NCBI GenBank assembly: GCA_963277665.1
Contig: OY728122.1
Coordinates: forward strand, 2,129,348,024-2,129,412,023
DNA: 64,000 bases
Direction: 5' to 3'
DNA from: Viscum album
Lineage: Eukaryota; Streptophyta; Magnoliopsida; Santalales; Viscaceae
The translations under genes were made by a program, and so were the position numbers. Positions 13,462-24,869 of the stretch are shown here, in pieces. Below the pieces are notes generated by a model. The model was not told the origin of the DNA. It did no database searches and saw nothing but the letters and a program-made list of their open reading frames with translations. The stretch's first letter is position 1. Each line of letters opens with the position of its first letter.

Positions 13462-14517
13462 ATGGCGCCTAGTGGAAGGAATGGAAACCGTATCAATGCA
13501 CGCACCCCATGTAGGGATTTCCCTCCTGCTCAAGATAATTATTGTGGATCGGGAGATTCAACTGGTGCTGATCAACTTATTACCATACTGGGACAACTCA
13601 CTCAGGTTATGAATAATGACCTTACTCGTATGGAGCACCCTGATCCGCAACGTGGAGGATCAATGTTAGACCGCTTAATGAGGCAACAACCTCCAACATT
13701 TAATGGGGGTACAAATCCATTAGTAGCTGAGCAATGGATAAACTCCTTAGAGAAAATACACCATGCCTTGGGGAGTAGCGAAAGGGAGAAGGTTATCATG
13801 GCAGTTTACCGCCTCACTGGAGATGCCGATCAATGGTGGTCATTGATTCAAAATACAAAGGAAGATGAAGAAATATCAAGTATGGAATAGAGAGAGTTCA
13901 AAGATCTTTTCATAGAAAAATACTTTCCACATGACCATCTAGCAGATATGGAAAGGCAATTTCTGAGTTTGAGGCAGAAGGAGGATGAGGATGTCGCAAA
14001 GTATGAGGCTAACTTTACAAGGTTAGCCAGGCATGCTGCAGATTATATACGTAACCCAAGAAGTAAGATTGATCGTTTCTTTGATGGGTTAAAACCATTT
14101 CTCTGTCGAGCATTAGTCTCACAATCCTTCTCGTCGTATAAAGACATTGTCTCATGTGCTATCAAGACAGAAAAAGAATTCTCTAAATCTTATGACAATA
14201 AAGTAAAGCAAGAGAAGAAGAGAACGGTGGAATAAGAGACAGATAAAGGGAAAAAGGGAAAGATGGATTTTCCATTATGTGTTAATTATGGGAAGAATCA
14301 TTCTGGTACTTGCCTAAAAGGATTGGGAGTTTGTTATAAATGTGGAGAAAAAGGTCACCAGGCGCATGATTGCAAGGGAAAGAAAGAGGCTATCAATGTT
14401 GAATGCTACAATTGTAGGGAAATGGGGCATTATGAAAATGAATGTCCTAAGCGTCATGGAAACTTACCTCAGAAAAGCCAAGGGATCAACCCAATATTTT
14501 GCTGTGACTATAGTTGA
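13462..14517 (+). pseudogene. Gag (capsid-nucleocapsid) pseudogene of element A
   Basis: A single frame of about 352 codons, starting at ATG in a good context (GAAATGGCG), broken only by TAG at 13888-13890 and TAA at 14233-14235. Residues ~60-190 form the Retrotrans_gag capsid domain: QQPPTFNG, then AEQWI, GDADQWW and, after the first stop, REFKDLFIEKYFP. The stop stands where the family has Trp (ME-stop-REF for ...WREF), a TGG to TAG change. The C-terminal part is a nucleocapsid with two complete CX2CX4HX4C zinc knuckles, CYKCGEKGHQAHDC and CYNCREMGHYENEC, and an upstream third knuckle-like segment that lost one Cys (CVNYGKNHSGTC). In family members gag packages the RNA into particles in the cytoplasm. 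It is the only substantial coding region of the element, so its fairly good preservation suggests recent function or a recent source copy. Confidence 0.92.
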
Positions 14518-14570
14518 AGCGGAATAATTAATGTATTGGTGCTTTTGGACTCAAGGATTATATTCTGGTT
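14478..14570 (+). pseudogene. Truncated start of the aspartic protease of element A
   Basis: After the second zinc knuckle the reading continues in another frame as QYFAVTIVEAE, the usual gag-to-protease linker of plant gypsy elements (compare ...VFALT..EAE). After a stop it resumes as NVLVLLDSRIIFWL near 14529-14570. This matches the start of the family protease (VLVLFDSGATHSF), with the catalytic DSG changed to DSR. Similarity ends there and RT, RNase H and integrase never appear. The break therefore lies just inside the protease, as if most of pol was deleted. The call rests on about 25 residues. Confidence 0.6.
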
Positions 14571-15552
14571 ATAAGAACAATGTGATATATATAAGGATTG
14601 TACTGCAGTACTTTTTCTTTTCATTAAGGTTTTAATATGATGAAGGTAATCATATTTTTAGTATGTGACAATAAGATAAACTTTACGTTGTTTGGGGAAT
14701 CTGATAAATTGATTTTGGAATTTAGAGACCTTTTAGATAAAGTCTGGACAGAGGTATTTTGGATAACTATAAAGGTTGGAATGGATTAAGTTGAACTTTG
14801 GATAGTATTTTTTAAGGTTAAAACATTTATGAAGATTATTTTTGGAATATTATAATACTATAGTTTTAGGAAAAGGACAACCTGTAGGGTGGGGCATAAC
14901 CCATCACATCGGACAAATCTGCAGGAATCGAACCCACAACCATAGTGTGATAGGCCTTTATTACCTACCACTAGCCTACATGAAGTCCTTGGTTATTAAA
15001 AAATAGTTTTACTAATCTAAATGGTATGAGTTAATATTTGGAACCATATACAATTAGGATAAATAGAATATTTTTGAGTTCTATTACCTTTTAGAGTGAA
15101 AGATGGGTTTGTGGTAAAAATTTAATAAAAAATGAAATTCTACATAACAAGTATGTATATTCCCTTACATTCTTAGTAAATCTCCTATATAAATTCCTCA
15201 TGTTTATAAAAGGTAACTTAAAACAAAAACATTGCCGGTTAACTTTTCCAACTGGGGATTCAATGACTATTTAACCAATCACAATTTTGTGATTTTCTTA
15301 TGGTTAACTTTCTCCTAATCCAGTGTTCTACAACTCTCCATCAGACCTTGATGGTTTGTTTTTCTTCCATATCCATATTTTCATAGAATCCTAGTATGGG
15401 CTATCCCGGGTGACCTTTGTGCTTATCTTTCTTTCTTTTAAAGTTATATTTTTATTAACCTTATTTCCGATGTGGGTTTTCCACAAAGTTATTTTCTATT
15501 GTGAAACTTTTATTTTCAAAGAAAAATTTCAAATTGCGAGGATGAAATTTAT
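14571..15552 (+). other. Non-coding 3' interior of element A
   Basis: Nearly 1 kb between the protease break and the polypurine tract. It contains a tRNA-derived SINE-like segment on the minus strand (about 14869-15002) and AT/pyrimidine-rich sequence. The last 30 bases (AAATTGCGAGGATGAAATTT) match the standard 3' end of chromovirus interiors, so the original 3' flank of pol is retained while pol itself is gone. Confidence 0.6.
14869..15002 (-). mobile_element. tRNA-derived SINE-like segment (or tRNA pseudogene)
   Basis: On the minus strand there is an A-box-like TAGGCTAGTGGTAGG (14978-14964) and a perfect B box GGTTCGATTCC (14934-14924). Their starts are 44 bases apart, the spacing of internal RNA polymerase III promoters in tRNAs. 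After the B box the sequence continues TGCAGATTTGTCC...GGTTATGCCCCACCC, which is not a tRNA acceptor half, so a SINE fits better than a tRNA gene. A possible 9-bp duplication ATAGTTTTA flanks it (14860-14868 and 15003-15011). That repeat is AT-rich and may be chance, and no clear 3' tail is seen. Confidence 0.5.
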
Positions 15553-15567
15553 TGAAGGAGGGGAGAA
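15553..15567 (+). other. Polypurine tract of element A
   Basis: TGAAGGAGGGGAGAA immediately before the 3' LTR start TGTAACACCC at 15568. This is the plus-strand priming site used in reverse transcription of LTR elements. Confidence 0.88.
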
Positions 15568-18500
15568 TGTAACACCCTGAGCTTCCACGATACGCTTCTC
15601 ATTCAATAATTCAATAGCTTGCATTGTACGCAACTTCGAGTTCTAACACACTGCGACTAATCAAAGTAGCCGTTATGAATAGTAATACCCACTTTTTAAA
15701 ATTATATTAATTTTATATTTCAAAATGGACTTCATTTTTGTATTCTTAATATCGAAATTATCCTATGTTGAATTTTTTTGTAATTTTCTGAGAACTTCCA
15801 ATTTTTTATGAATAGTGAAGAATACTTAATAACAACTTTTTTAATAAAAATAATTTATAGTGATAAATTATACTATTGAGTGGTTTTAAAGTATAATTAT
15901 AATATATTTTTACCATTTTATCCAATGGTGTTCATTATAATTAATTTCACTTTGAAATTGGATATAAACAATTGTCAATCTTTTGATATATATTGTTTCT
16001 TAAAAACACGCTATTTGTTGTGACAGGGTGAATTAATTATGAAATTAATTAATGAAACTTATATGTTTGTAATTTCATAAAATAGACATCATTTTTGAAT
16101 TCGGAATATCAATTATAGCTTAGGGTGAAATTTTGGCAATGTTCTGAAAAACTTCATTTTTTGATGAATAGTGAAACCACTAAGTGGTAGTTAAAAACTG
16201 ATTTTTTGTTTAAATGAAACATTACCACTTCTATGATTTGATTTCCAAAAATTAGACATACATGGTTTTCATTATGAAGTAAAATGTGGTTCAATGGGAT
16301 TAAAATAATTTTTTGGTGAATAGTAACTTTTAAGTTTAATTAATCGTGATTAAAGGTTATTAGTGAAATTTAAGGTAAAAATGATATTATAAAAATATGA
16401 AAATACCTTTAAACTTGTCCTAACCCTATTGGATGTGTCATGGCCGACCAATACAATCCATGGGTCAACTTGGGGACCCCATGGAGCCACTTTGTTAGGA
16501 AAATGACATAAATAACTTTTTATTTAAAGTTAAAATAAAAATGTCACAAACATAAGTTGTTTTACTAAGACAATTTTTAAATGAGGTTAAACAAGTAATA
16601 TTTTTTACTATAAATATTCATTATAAATCTAAAAAGATTTCCTACATCATGATAGTTTTTTTATAATTTTTAGACATTAAATAAATTAAATTATTTATGA
16701 TATCATGATGATGCAGCGATTACCTCATTAATTAATGATTTTAATAAAATGGAAGCATAATGTAAAATATAAGCATTAGACTTCTCCAAAGCCTATTTTA
16801 TGAGAATATTTAGAACCCTTGTCACCTTATCCTATAATTATATAAGTTTGGGACCTTTAGAATCCGAAAAGCATTGTATAATAAAGTAACATTTCATTAC
16901 TTTCCAAAAGTGCCCCACCTCTCCACTTATAAAAGGCCCCCACCACTACCACCTTACTCACGCTTTCAAAGCATTTTGGCTCGGCCAACCTCTGCCACAA
17001 TACTCTTCCAACTTCTCTCCATTACTCCTAGAAGACTCACCTTGGGAAGAAGTCTTCCCAATGAAGCATTTGGCTAAAATCAAAAAGAGTTACCCGGTTT
17101 TAAGGTAATGTCTTCTCTAATGTTGTTTTGTTTCATTTTGCTTCTCTAACCCCTTAAACTCTTTTTATTCCTTTCTTTTGTAACAACACCAGTATACTAA
17201 ATATACTGGGATGTTGTTATAATGATTATTCGAGCTACCCTTACACACACCTACATCTAATGGTTAAAGAACATACAGTTTCTGTGGATGGAGAATTTCT
17301 GCCTCATGAAACGATGATTGTTCAACACTCATATAACACCTTCAAAGGTGGGAATTAAGATGTCACTATATTTATATATGATATATAATATTTTTATGTT
17401 TTACTTAAGATTATTTATTTTTCATTTATGGAATACCTTTATGATTTCCATTATGGGTAAACGCGATAATTTCATTTTAGGAAGTGCGGACTACGGCCCC
17501 CTCAAAGTGATTTGAATCGTTAATTCCATATGTGAGATGTATAAAGGATGGAGTAAATGATATTATATATGATATTGTACTGGAATTATAATATACCTTT
17601 ATATCGTTATGATTTCATTAAATACGAAATAGAAATGAAAGTAGCGTTCATGCGTACGTATGGCTTACCGTCTCCATGAACGGTGCATTTCATTTCTTAC
17701 CTCTAAATGTTATGGAATATTATAAATGCATGTATATAATGGATATATATGAGATATGTGATATCTATATCATGAATATAATTATGGATATAATGGATAT
17801 TTCACCACATGAACAACTTGTAATTAGAAGATGTTTGTTTTTGACTCAAGTACCAAAGATCTACAAAACGACCGTTATTAACTTAAATAAATACATAATG
17901 TTAATAACATGGTAATAAGTGATATAAAAGGAATAAAAAACATTAAAAAGGTTATTAAGAAATTATAAATTAACTCTAGTTTATTATTCAGGAGTTTAAA
18001 GAACGGTCGAGTCAAGACAGGACCCAAGGTAAGGGAACTTCTTAAACCAATTTCCATTCTTTGGGTTAATCTCCTACTTTCAAATTATGTCAGGATATTA
18101 TTATGTCCTATCTTGAATTTTTTACTTTATTTATGTGTACTTATAGTGAATACACATAATAGATCTATTTTATTTAAAAAAATATCTTTTTAAGGGACTT
18201 CGTCTCAATCACCATTCATTGAGGCATATTTTCGTTTATACACAAATTTCTTTTATACAGTGTATAAACCCCTTTGACTTTTAAATTTATTCAAAAGGAA
18301 TATTTTTATATGAGCTGTTTTAATAAATGACAGAAAGGAATGTTTTTCTTGTCGTACATATGCGGCGAAAATGACTCTCATCCGCCGTGACCATTATTTG
18401 AGTTTTTCCTTCCCCTACAATCCATAACTTTTTTTAAATGAAAAATAAAAACAAAGTTTTAACTTTCATTTATTTTGGTATCAAAAATGGTTTTGATAAT

Positions 18501-19289
18501 GTTTTAATATATCAATGTGTTGTGTTGATATCTTGTGATTGAAATTTGGAAATTTTATGTTTCCTTTATGCATGTTTTATGTTATACAATTATGTTATGG
18601 TTTATGATATGTTTAAACCTGTTCATTTGAGGAATGCATTGGACTTAATAAGTGATGGGTGGAGCCCTCTATAGCTCCTCGATGCATCGGTAGGTCTCAT
18701 GAGACAAACTAGTGTCTTGGCACGAGGCCTTGACAAAATCTTATTGTAGGCTTGGAACGAGGCCTTGGCTACGTGGTTATGATAGGCTGGCATTATGCAT
18801 TCCATCATTATGAAAGTGGTTATTGATATTTCATGTGATTATTCAACTAGTAGAATATCCATGTGAGTAAGTAAATGTCATTATTTCATTTTACTTTTTC
18901 CATATTATTCTAAAGTTCTTGTTTAAAAGTATTTTGTTTTAGTTATACATTGCCTTAAATGTTAATGTTTATTTATGAAAGCTTCCACTATATTGTTATC
19001 CTTACTGAGCATCTGAGCTCACCCCTTTCAATGTTTTAATATTTTTCAGGATGTGAAGAAGTATTTTACGAATGACCTGCAGGGATAGTCATAAGAGGAT
19101 ATGAGTGTGGACTATGGAGACTTTGTTATTGTAGTTTTTCACTTTATGATGTAATGTAACATTTATGAATGTACCTAGTGTTTTCTAGGCTACTAAACTA
19201 ATCGGTCATTCGAGACTTGATCTTTTGTGATCATGCCAATGTTACGAAGTAATGTACCGACTCTGGGTAACTGGGGTCGGGGCGTTACA
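15568..19289 (+). repeat. 3' LTR of element A (3722 bp)
   Basis: Starts TGTAACACCCTGAG and ends GGTCGGGGCGTTACA, with the same order of motifs as the 5' LTR: TATA box (16928-16935), donor-like AAGGTAATG (17102-17109), GCGGACTACGG (17486-17496), mini-exon (17992-18028), acceptor-like TTTTTCAG (ends 19049). Differences from the 5' LTR are mainly single bases and short indels that happen to leave both at the same length. Confidence 0.92.
16928..16935 (+). promoter_or_regulatory. TATA box in element A 3' LTR
   Basis: TATAAAAG followed by GGCCCCCACC, identical to the box in the 5' LTR. From this LTR any transcript would run out into the right flank. Confidence 0.6.
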
Positions 19290-19294
19290 ATATG
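19290..19294 (+). repeat. Target-site duplication of element A (right copy, ATATG)
   Basis: Exact copy of the five bases at 9241-9245, directly after the TACA end of the 3' LTR. Confidence 0.9.
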
Positions 19295-19618
19295 ACTATC
19301 AAATCCAATGTGTCTCTGTATTTTATTTTCATGCATGAGGTGATGTTAGAGTGAGTACCCAAACTTTCATTTTATTGTTACTACCAAATTATATATTTTC
19401 ATTATTTAAAATATTATGTTTTTGTATATCAACATAGATATCATGTTTATAAAGACACAATATATCATATTTAATAAAAAATTATGTTGTTATCCAATAT
19501 ATATGAATATCCTAATACTTTTCAATAATTGTTTCTAAAAATAATTTCTAGAAATATCCAATCCCATTTTTGATACAAATAGTAAAAGAAAAAACATTTA
19601 TTAAATACATATTTTGTT

Positions 19619-19639
19619 TATATATATATATATATATAT
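19619..19639. repeat. (TA)n microsatellite
   Basis: Uninterrupted run of about ten TA units. Confidence 0.9.
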
Positions 19640-22600
19640 GTTTCTCTGTATGGCATAAATCCTCAATTTTTTGAAATGTGGACCCTATTTTTTGGGTAAA
19701 GGAGACACATTACATAGCCCAAATCCCAATCTGTATATAATAATATCAATAGATATCAAAATAATATATTCCTAATAGTTATAATGGTTTAATTTATTAT
19801 GATATTGAATACATAAAAAATATTATCAAGATATATATTAAATATTTCTAGCAACATTATTTACTAATTGTACCCATCTTGTATTATCCCACTTGATATT
19901 CTTTATACTAACTTTGGGAATGTGGAAAAATCCAAAATAAATATCTCCAAATCGTAGTAAGGGTAACATTAGAAAATACCAGTCAATAATCTTATTTGAG
20001 CACATGATAAGAAAAATTGTATGAAAAATTATGATATCGTATGAAAATCAAACCCAATTAGTCTTGTTCATAAATATGGATTCATTGAATAATTTATTTA
20101 ACCCATCTAATTAAATGTGTATAATCATTAATACAATATCATATTCTATTGATTAAAACATAACAATATGAAGTATTTTTTCGCAATCATAAAAATATAA
20201 AACCATAAAATCATTAACATGCATAAACACCATGAAATACAATTATCATATTAAGGACATGTAATTAGTTCTATGCATTATTTTTTCATTTATGGTAATT
20301 GTGTCCACATAACAAAATTGTAACATATCGTAATATGAATATCTATATAAATAATCTAGTGATCAAAAATAAGGATCATTAACTACATTAGTTATATATT
20401 AATATATAAATATTTGTAAAATTAATTAGAGGGATATATAATTCCATGACTACCAATCATATATTGAAAACCATACATAAGTGTTCAACAAAATAAATAA
20501 AGACTGTCATCTATTCATCATAGAATATCCAAGGAAATGTAATGGATATTTTAAAAAAATTATTAATTATATAATTTTCTTGAGTTTTGAAATGAGTTTT
20601 ATAGAATCAAATATTAAACCTCATCATCATAATACATTTTAAAAAATATAATCAATGGTATCACATGTTCACATATCCATTGAATCATAAATATCATTAA
20701 AGAAAATATGAAACATTCTTTTTTAAAAGAAGTAGAATATTTAAATGGAAAATATATTAAAATATCTATTTCAATCTATATACTTAAAAAAATAATGTCC
20801 ATGAATATTGATAAAATTATATCCATTTAATATAACCATTTATATATATTAAAAAAACAATTAATTCAAAAAACAGATATCATTGAATGAGAATCCATCT
20901 AATTTTAATATGTTTGTGAAAATTATTTTTCCTTATTTTACAAAAAAATATATCTTTGAGTCATATGTAATACATAAAAAATTCTTCATTTTTATATTTT
21001 GTTATGAAAATAATGTTTATAATTTAAAATTCAATAAAAATTATGTGTTGATAAAAAAAATCCTTGAGTAATTTATGAAAATATATAAGGATTGACATTA
21101 TTGTAGTTAAAAAATAAGAAATAAGGCATTTTTTACAACATTTCCCAAATCATTTTTTACAAAAAATGGGAAAATTATATTAATACTATAAATGTATATA
21201 AAAATAGAAAATAATAAAATAAATCAGGTAAAAGTATAAGAATCATGTAATTCTATTAAGAGAAATTTAATATTGATAATTAAAAAAACACATGAGATTC
21301 ATTCCAAACTTTTTTAACACAAGACTGTTCTTGAGTCATAAGCACTCAAACAACCACATATTCTAGAATCCACAATTTAAAGACCCATGTTTATACTATA
21401 TTGGTTTTTTTCTAATGTACATAACATCATTGTAATTGAAAATTATTTGAGGTGTATTTTTGATATGTGACATCAAGCTAATTGTCTTCTATGGTGTATA
21501 GATTTGATGAAAGGAATATCCTATCTAAAATTGTTGAGATAGAAACACATGTAATTATTATTTATATTAAATTATATAAATGTAAATATATTATGAAATT
21601 TTTACAACATTATAGAAAGATATAATATGGGATAAAATATGTTCGAAATCCATTCATCAATTAATATTTAAACATTATTTTGTAAAATTATGAAAAAAAT
21701 AAATTTATTTCAACCTATTTATAACTCTTTAATAATTTTTAATTATGATTAAATATTATCTTGGTCACTTATCAAAATGACCAAAATAGAAATATTTCAA
21801 ATTAAATAATTTATAAATTTTCATTCTAAATGTTGATGAAATTTTTTCGAATTTAACTTTTACAAGTGGTATAAATTAATTTTAAATCCATGTGAACTTT
21901 TTAACAAAAATCTTTATTAGAAAATTGATTCCATGAAAATAAAATAAAAATAATTTTATTCAATTACAAGTTAAAATTGTTATTGAAATTTTATGATATT
22001 TTATTATATATATTAGATATAGTTTTTTTAAAGTTTTTCCTAAAAACTGAATAAATTAATTTAATATGAAAATGAAACATCCAAACATGAAAGAAATTGT
22101 TCTTATGAAATAATATATATTTTCTGAATAAAATTATTTTAACATCACTTATAAAAAATTGATAATAATTTCAATTATCACTATTTATATTTAAAAATTA
22201 AATTTCATTAAATTTCATTACAAAATAATCCTAATAGGTATCATGATAGAAAATAAATATAAAAATTAAATTATTAAAAAATTGGCATTTTAGAATATAA
22301 TATATTGATTTAAAATTTACAGTGCTTACATATTAACAAAAAAATAATAATTACAGAAAAAATATATAAATAATTTTCATAATATATATAAAAATATTCC
22401 TTAATGGAAACACAATTATTTAGATATAGAAGTCTAATTTAATAATAATAATCAATTGGTATGTCAACGTTTATTTAATATTGGTGTTTTATATAATTAA
22501 GGCTATCAAATTAAATTAATATATTTAATGATAACTATATTAAAAAATATTTTATGTTTAATTGTAACCCATGATATAAAAATAAAACTTAATATAGAAT

Positions 22601-24283
22601 TTAGTCAGATTTTATATAAAAATAACATGTAGTAATTTTTTATATTGATATTGTGTTTATACATTTAGATTTATAATGTTCCTATAATTTGTTGATTTTT
22701 ATATAATTTCATTGGGATAGTGGATAGTGATTATAGATTGGCTATTTTTTGACAGTTTTATAATAAGTAGATGTATATTCATTTTACAACCAAAATCAGT
22801 TGACAATTATCATATAGTTGATCATGGAATGAGTCAATATCAATATGATTGTTTGTAATAATCAATTTCTACACCTAGATCGAGTGATCCCACTTTTGGA
22901 TGCTAGTGGCATTTTGTGACTACCTCGAGCCATATTCCCAATCACCCCAGGGGGTGTTTCATGTTATAGAGTGAATTTATAACTATTGACAATGGTTTCA
23001 CCATGTAATAAAAGTTATGTGATGGTAAAAAAACTACAATGACATGTACATGCATTGGAAATCAGATATAGAGTTAAATTAACATTTCAATAAAAATTTA
23101 CATGAAAATAACAATATAAGAAATGAATACTAATTTACAACTTCTACTCACCAGAGTCTCCTTATCCTATGGGAAGATATAATTTCACCAACAAAATACC
23201 ATTTCTCAGCATGTAGTGGATATATAAAAACATTAACTTATATTAAATAGATTATTTGGATTATGTGATAATGATAATACAATCAAATAAATAAAAAAAT
23301 GATTATACGAAAAAATTTCCATAAATCTTAATATCAAAATAACTAAAAGATGATCACAGATTGTTTAGAACAATAACCCAAACTAGACACATAAATTATA
23401 ATGATAGATATGAGCATATTTCTCATTAGGCAAGCTATGTGAAACACCACTCATTGTTTAAGTATTTATATTAAATTTAATTTTATATACTATTTTGAAA
23501 TACAATATTAAATTTATGGTTTTAATAACAATTATTATGAAAAATATTACATTGAAATTTTTTTTAGGTATTTTCATCTTAAGATGAAACTCCCATTTAA
23601 AAAAAATTAATCACATTTATCAATAAATGAAAAAAATACCATATTATATATGAGTATTAATGTATAGATTAAATATAGTGGTCCTGAATCAAATATAGTA
23701 TAACATTATTAAGAGAAATTACATCAATAAAATAAATTTAAAATGGGAATCATAAGAAATACTCAATATGGTTCAATAGTAATTATGGAAACCTATATGA
23801 AAACTCTCTAGGATCTATTTGAATGATTTAGAAATAAATCACTAGCTAGTGTAAATAATACAAATAATTCTTAAGAATGACCTATGGGAAGGGAACTCAT
23901 TTCTCCAATGTTAAACTACAAATAATTATTTTATTTCCATTACCTTTGAACAACAATAACAACCACATAAAAATAGAGTGCATCCATACTATGTTGAACT
24001 GGAGATTCCAAAACCTTATAAAATAAGCAGGCTATCATAATAAAATTTAAATCAGTCAACCAAGACATTAAAATAATATTTTGAATGAAACATGAGAATT
24101 TAAAATTTAAATTAAATAAATGAAAGATAAAATCTAAAAAGGATTGAACCTGGACTAATAGGTTATTTAAGAATGACATAAATACCTATTCAAATGTATT
24201 TTATAAATGTAATGTATAAAATGAAATGATTTTAAAACCGTCGTTATCCTGGTATACACTGAAACACACACAGACACGAACAA

Positions 24284-24308
24284 ATATATATATATATATA
24301 TATATATA
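24284..24308. repeat. (AT)n microsatellite
   Basis: Uninterrupted run of about twelve AT units. Confidence 0.9.
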
Positions 24309-24869
24309 ACATCATATAGTAATGAAAAACATTTACAAATAGTGGTAATGAATAAACTACTTAGGGATAGACACTAACAATCAATAATTATACTATAGAT
24401 TTATGATGGTAGTGGTCAACGAAGAATAATAGAACATGTTTTCAATATTATTACTCCTCTCAAACTCAAATGGAAGATGCATAGAAAATATCAGTGAGCT
24501 ATAATAATAAATGAGGATCAATTTCATATTGGATCCCTTATAGTGTTTCCTCACCCATAATAATATTTTTCAATTACAGAAAATTTCTATGAACTAACCT
24601 ACTCATTGGAAATTGAATGATTAATATCTCCCTATGGGAAGGTGTATGCCACATGAAAGGGGAATGAAACACATTGAAAACCAAAATCTCTATATTTACA
24701 AAAAATAAGAATACATTACCAGTAAATCATGAATAATCACCTCCTTAATGAATGTTATGAAATATAAGAATAAAAATTAGAATGAAAAGAATTATTAAAA
24801 TCTATTCTAATGAGATATTACAAAATAAAAACAACTGATTATATCAAAAAAACAAAGTATGATTTAGGG

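Larger units (their letters stand above)
9246..19289 (+). mobile_element. Element A: non-autonomous Ty3/gypsy element with long LTRs and gag only
   Basis: Complete structure: ATATG duplications on both sides, LTRs of 3722 bp each (9246-12967 and 15568-19289), a tRNA-Met-type primer site, a polypurine tract, and a 2600-bp interior. The interior holds a gag pseudogene and the first part of a protease, then about 1 kb of non-coding DNA. RT, RNase H and integrase are missing. LTRs make up almost three quarters of the element. In 9301-9630 against 15623-15950 I count roughly 6% differences. The interior tail (GAGGATGAAATTT...GGAGGGGAGAA, then TGTAACACCC) is typical of plant Tekay/Del-like chromoviruses, so A is probably a derivative of that lineage mobilised in trans. 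It resembles the group described as TR-GAG (terminal-repeat elements with gag), but its LTRs are unusually long. Confidence 0.9.
19295..24869. other. AT-rich DNA without recognisable gene
   Basis: About 5.6 kb continuing the sequence interrupted by element A. No open frame with a known motif; the frames at 20883-21071 and 23940-24179 (minus) are low-complexity. A short stretch at 23175-23235 (ACCAACAAAATACC...CATGTAGTGGATA) has a counterpart at 45004-45035, and a CCTATGGGAAGG-like word recurs near 23166, 23881 and 24632, hinting at very old repeats. Confidence 0.55.

Noticed and set aside
14924..14978. A functional tRNA gene
   Set aside because: The A and B boxes have tRNA spacing, but the sequence after the B box does not form the matching acceptor stem; a SINE or pseudogene fits better.
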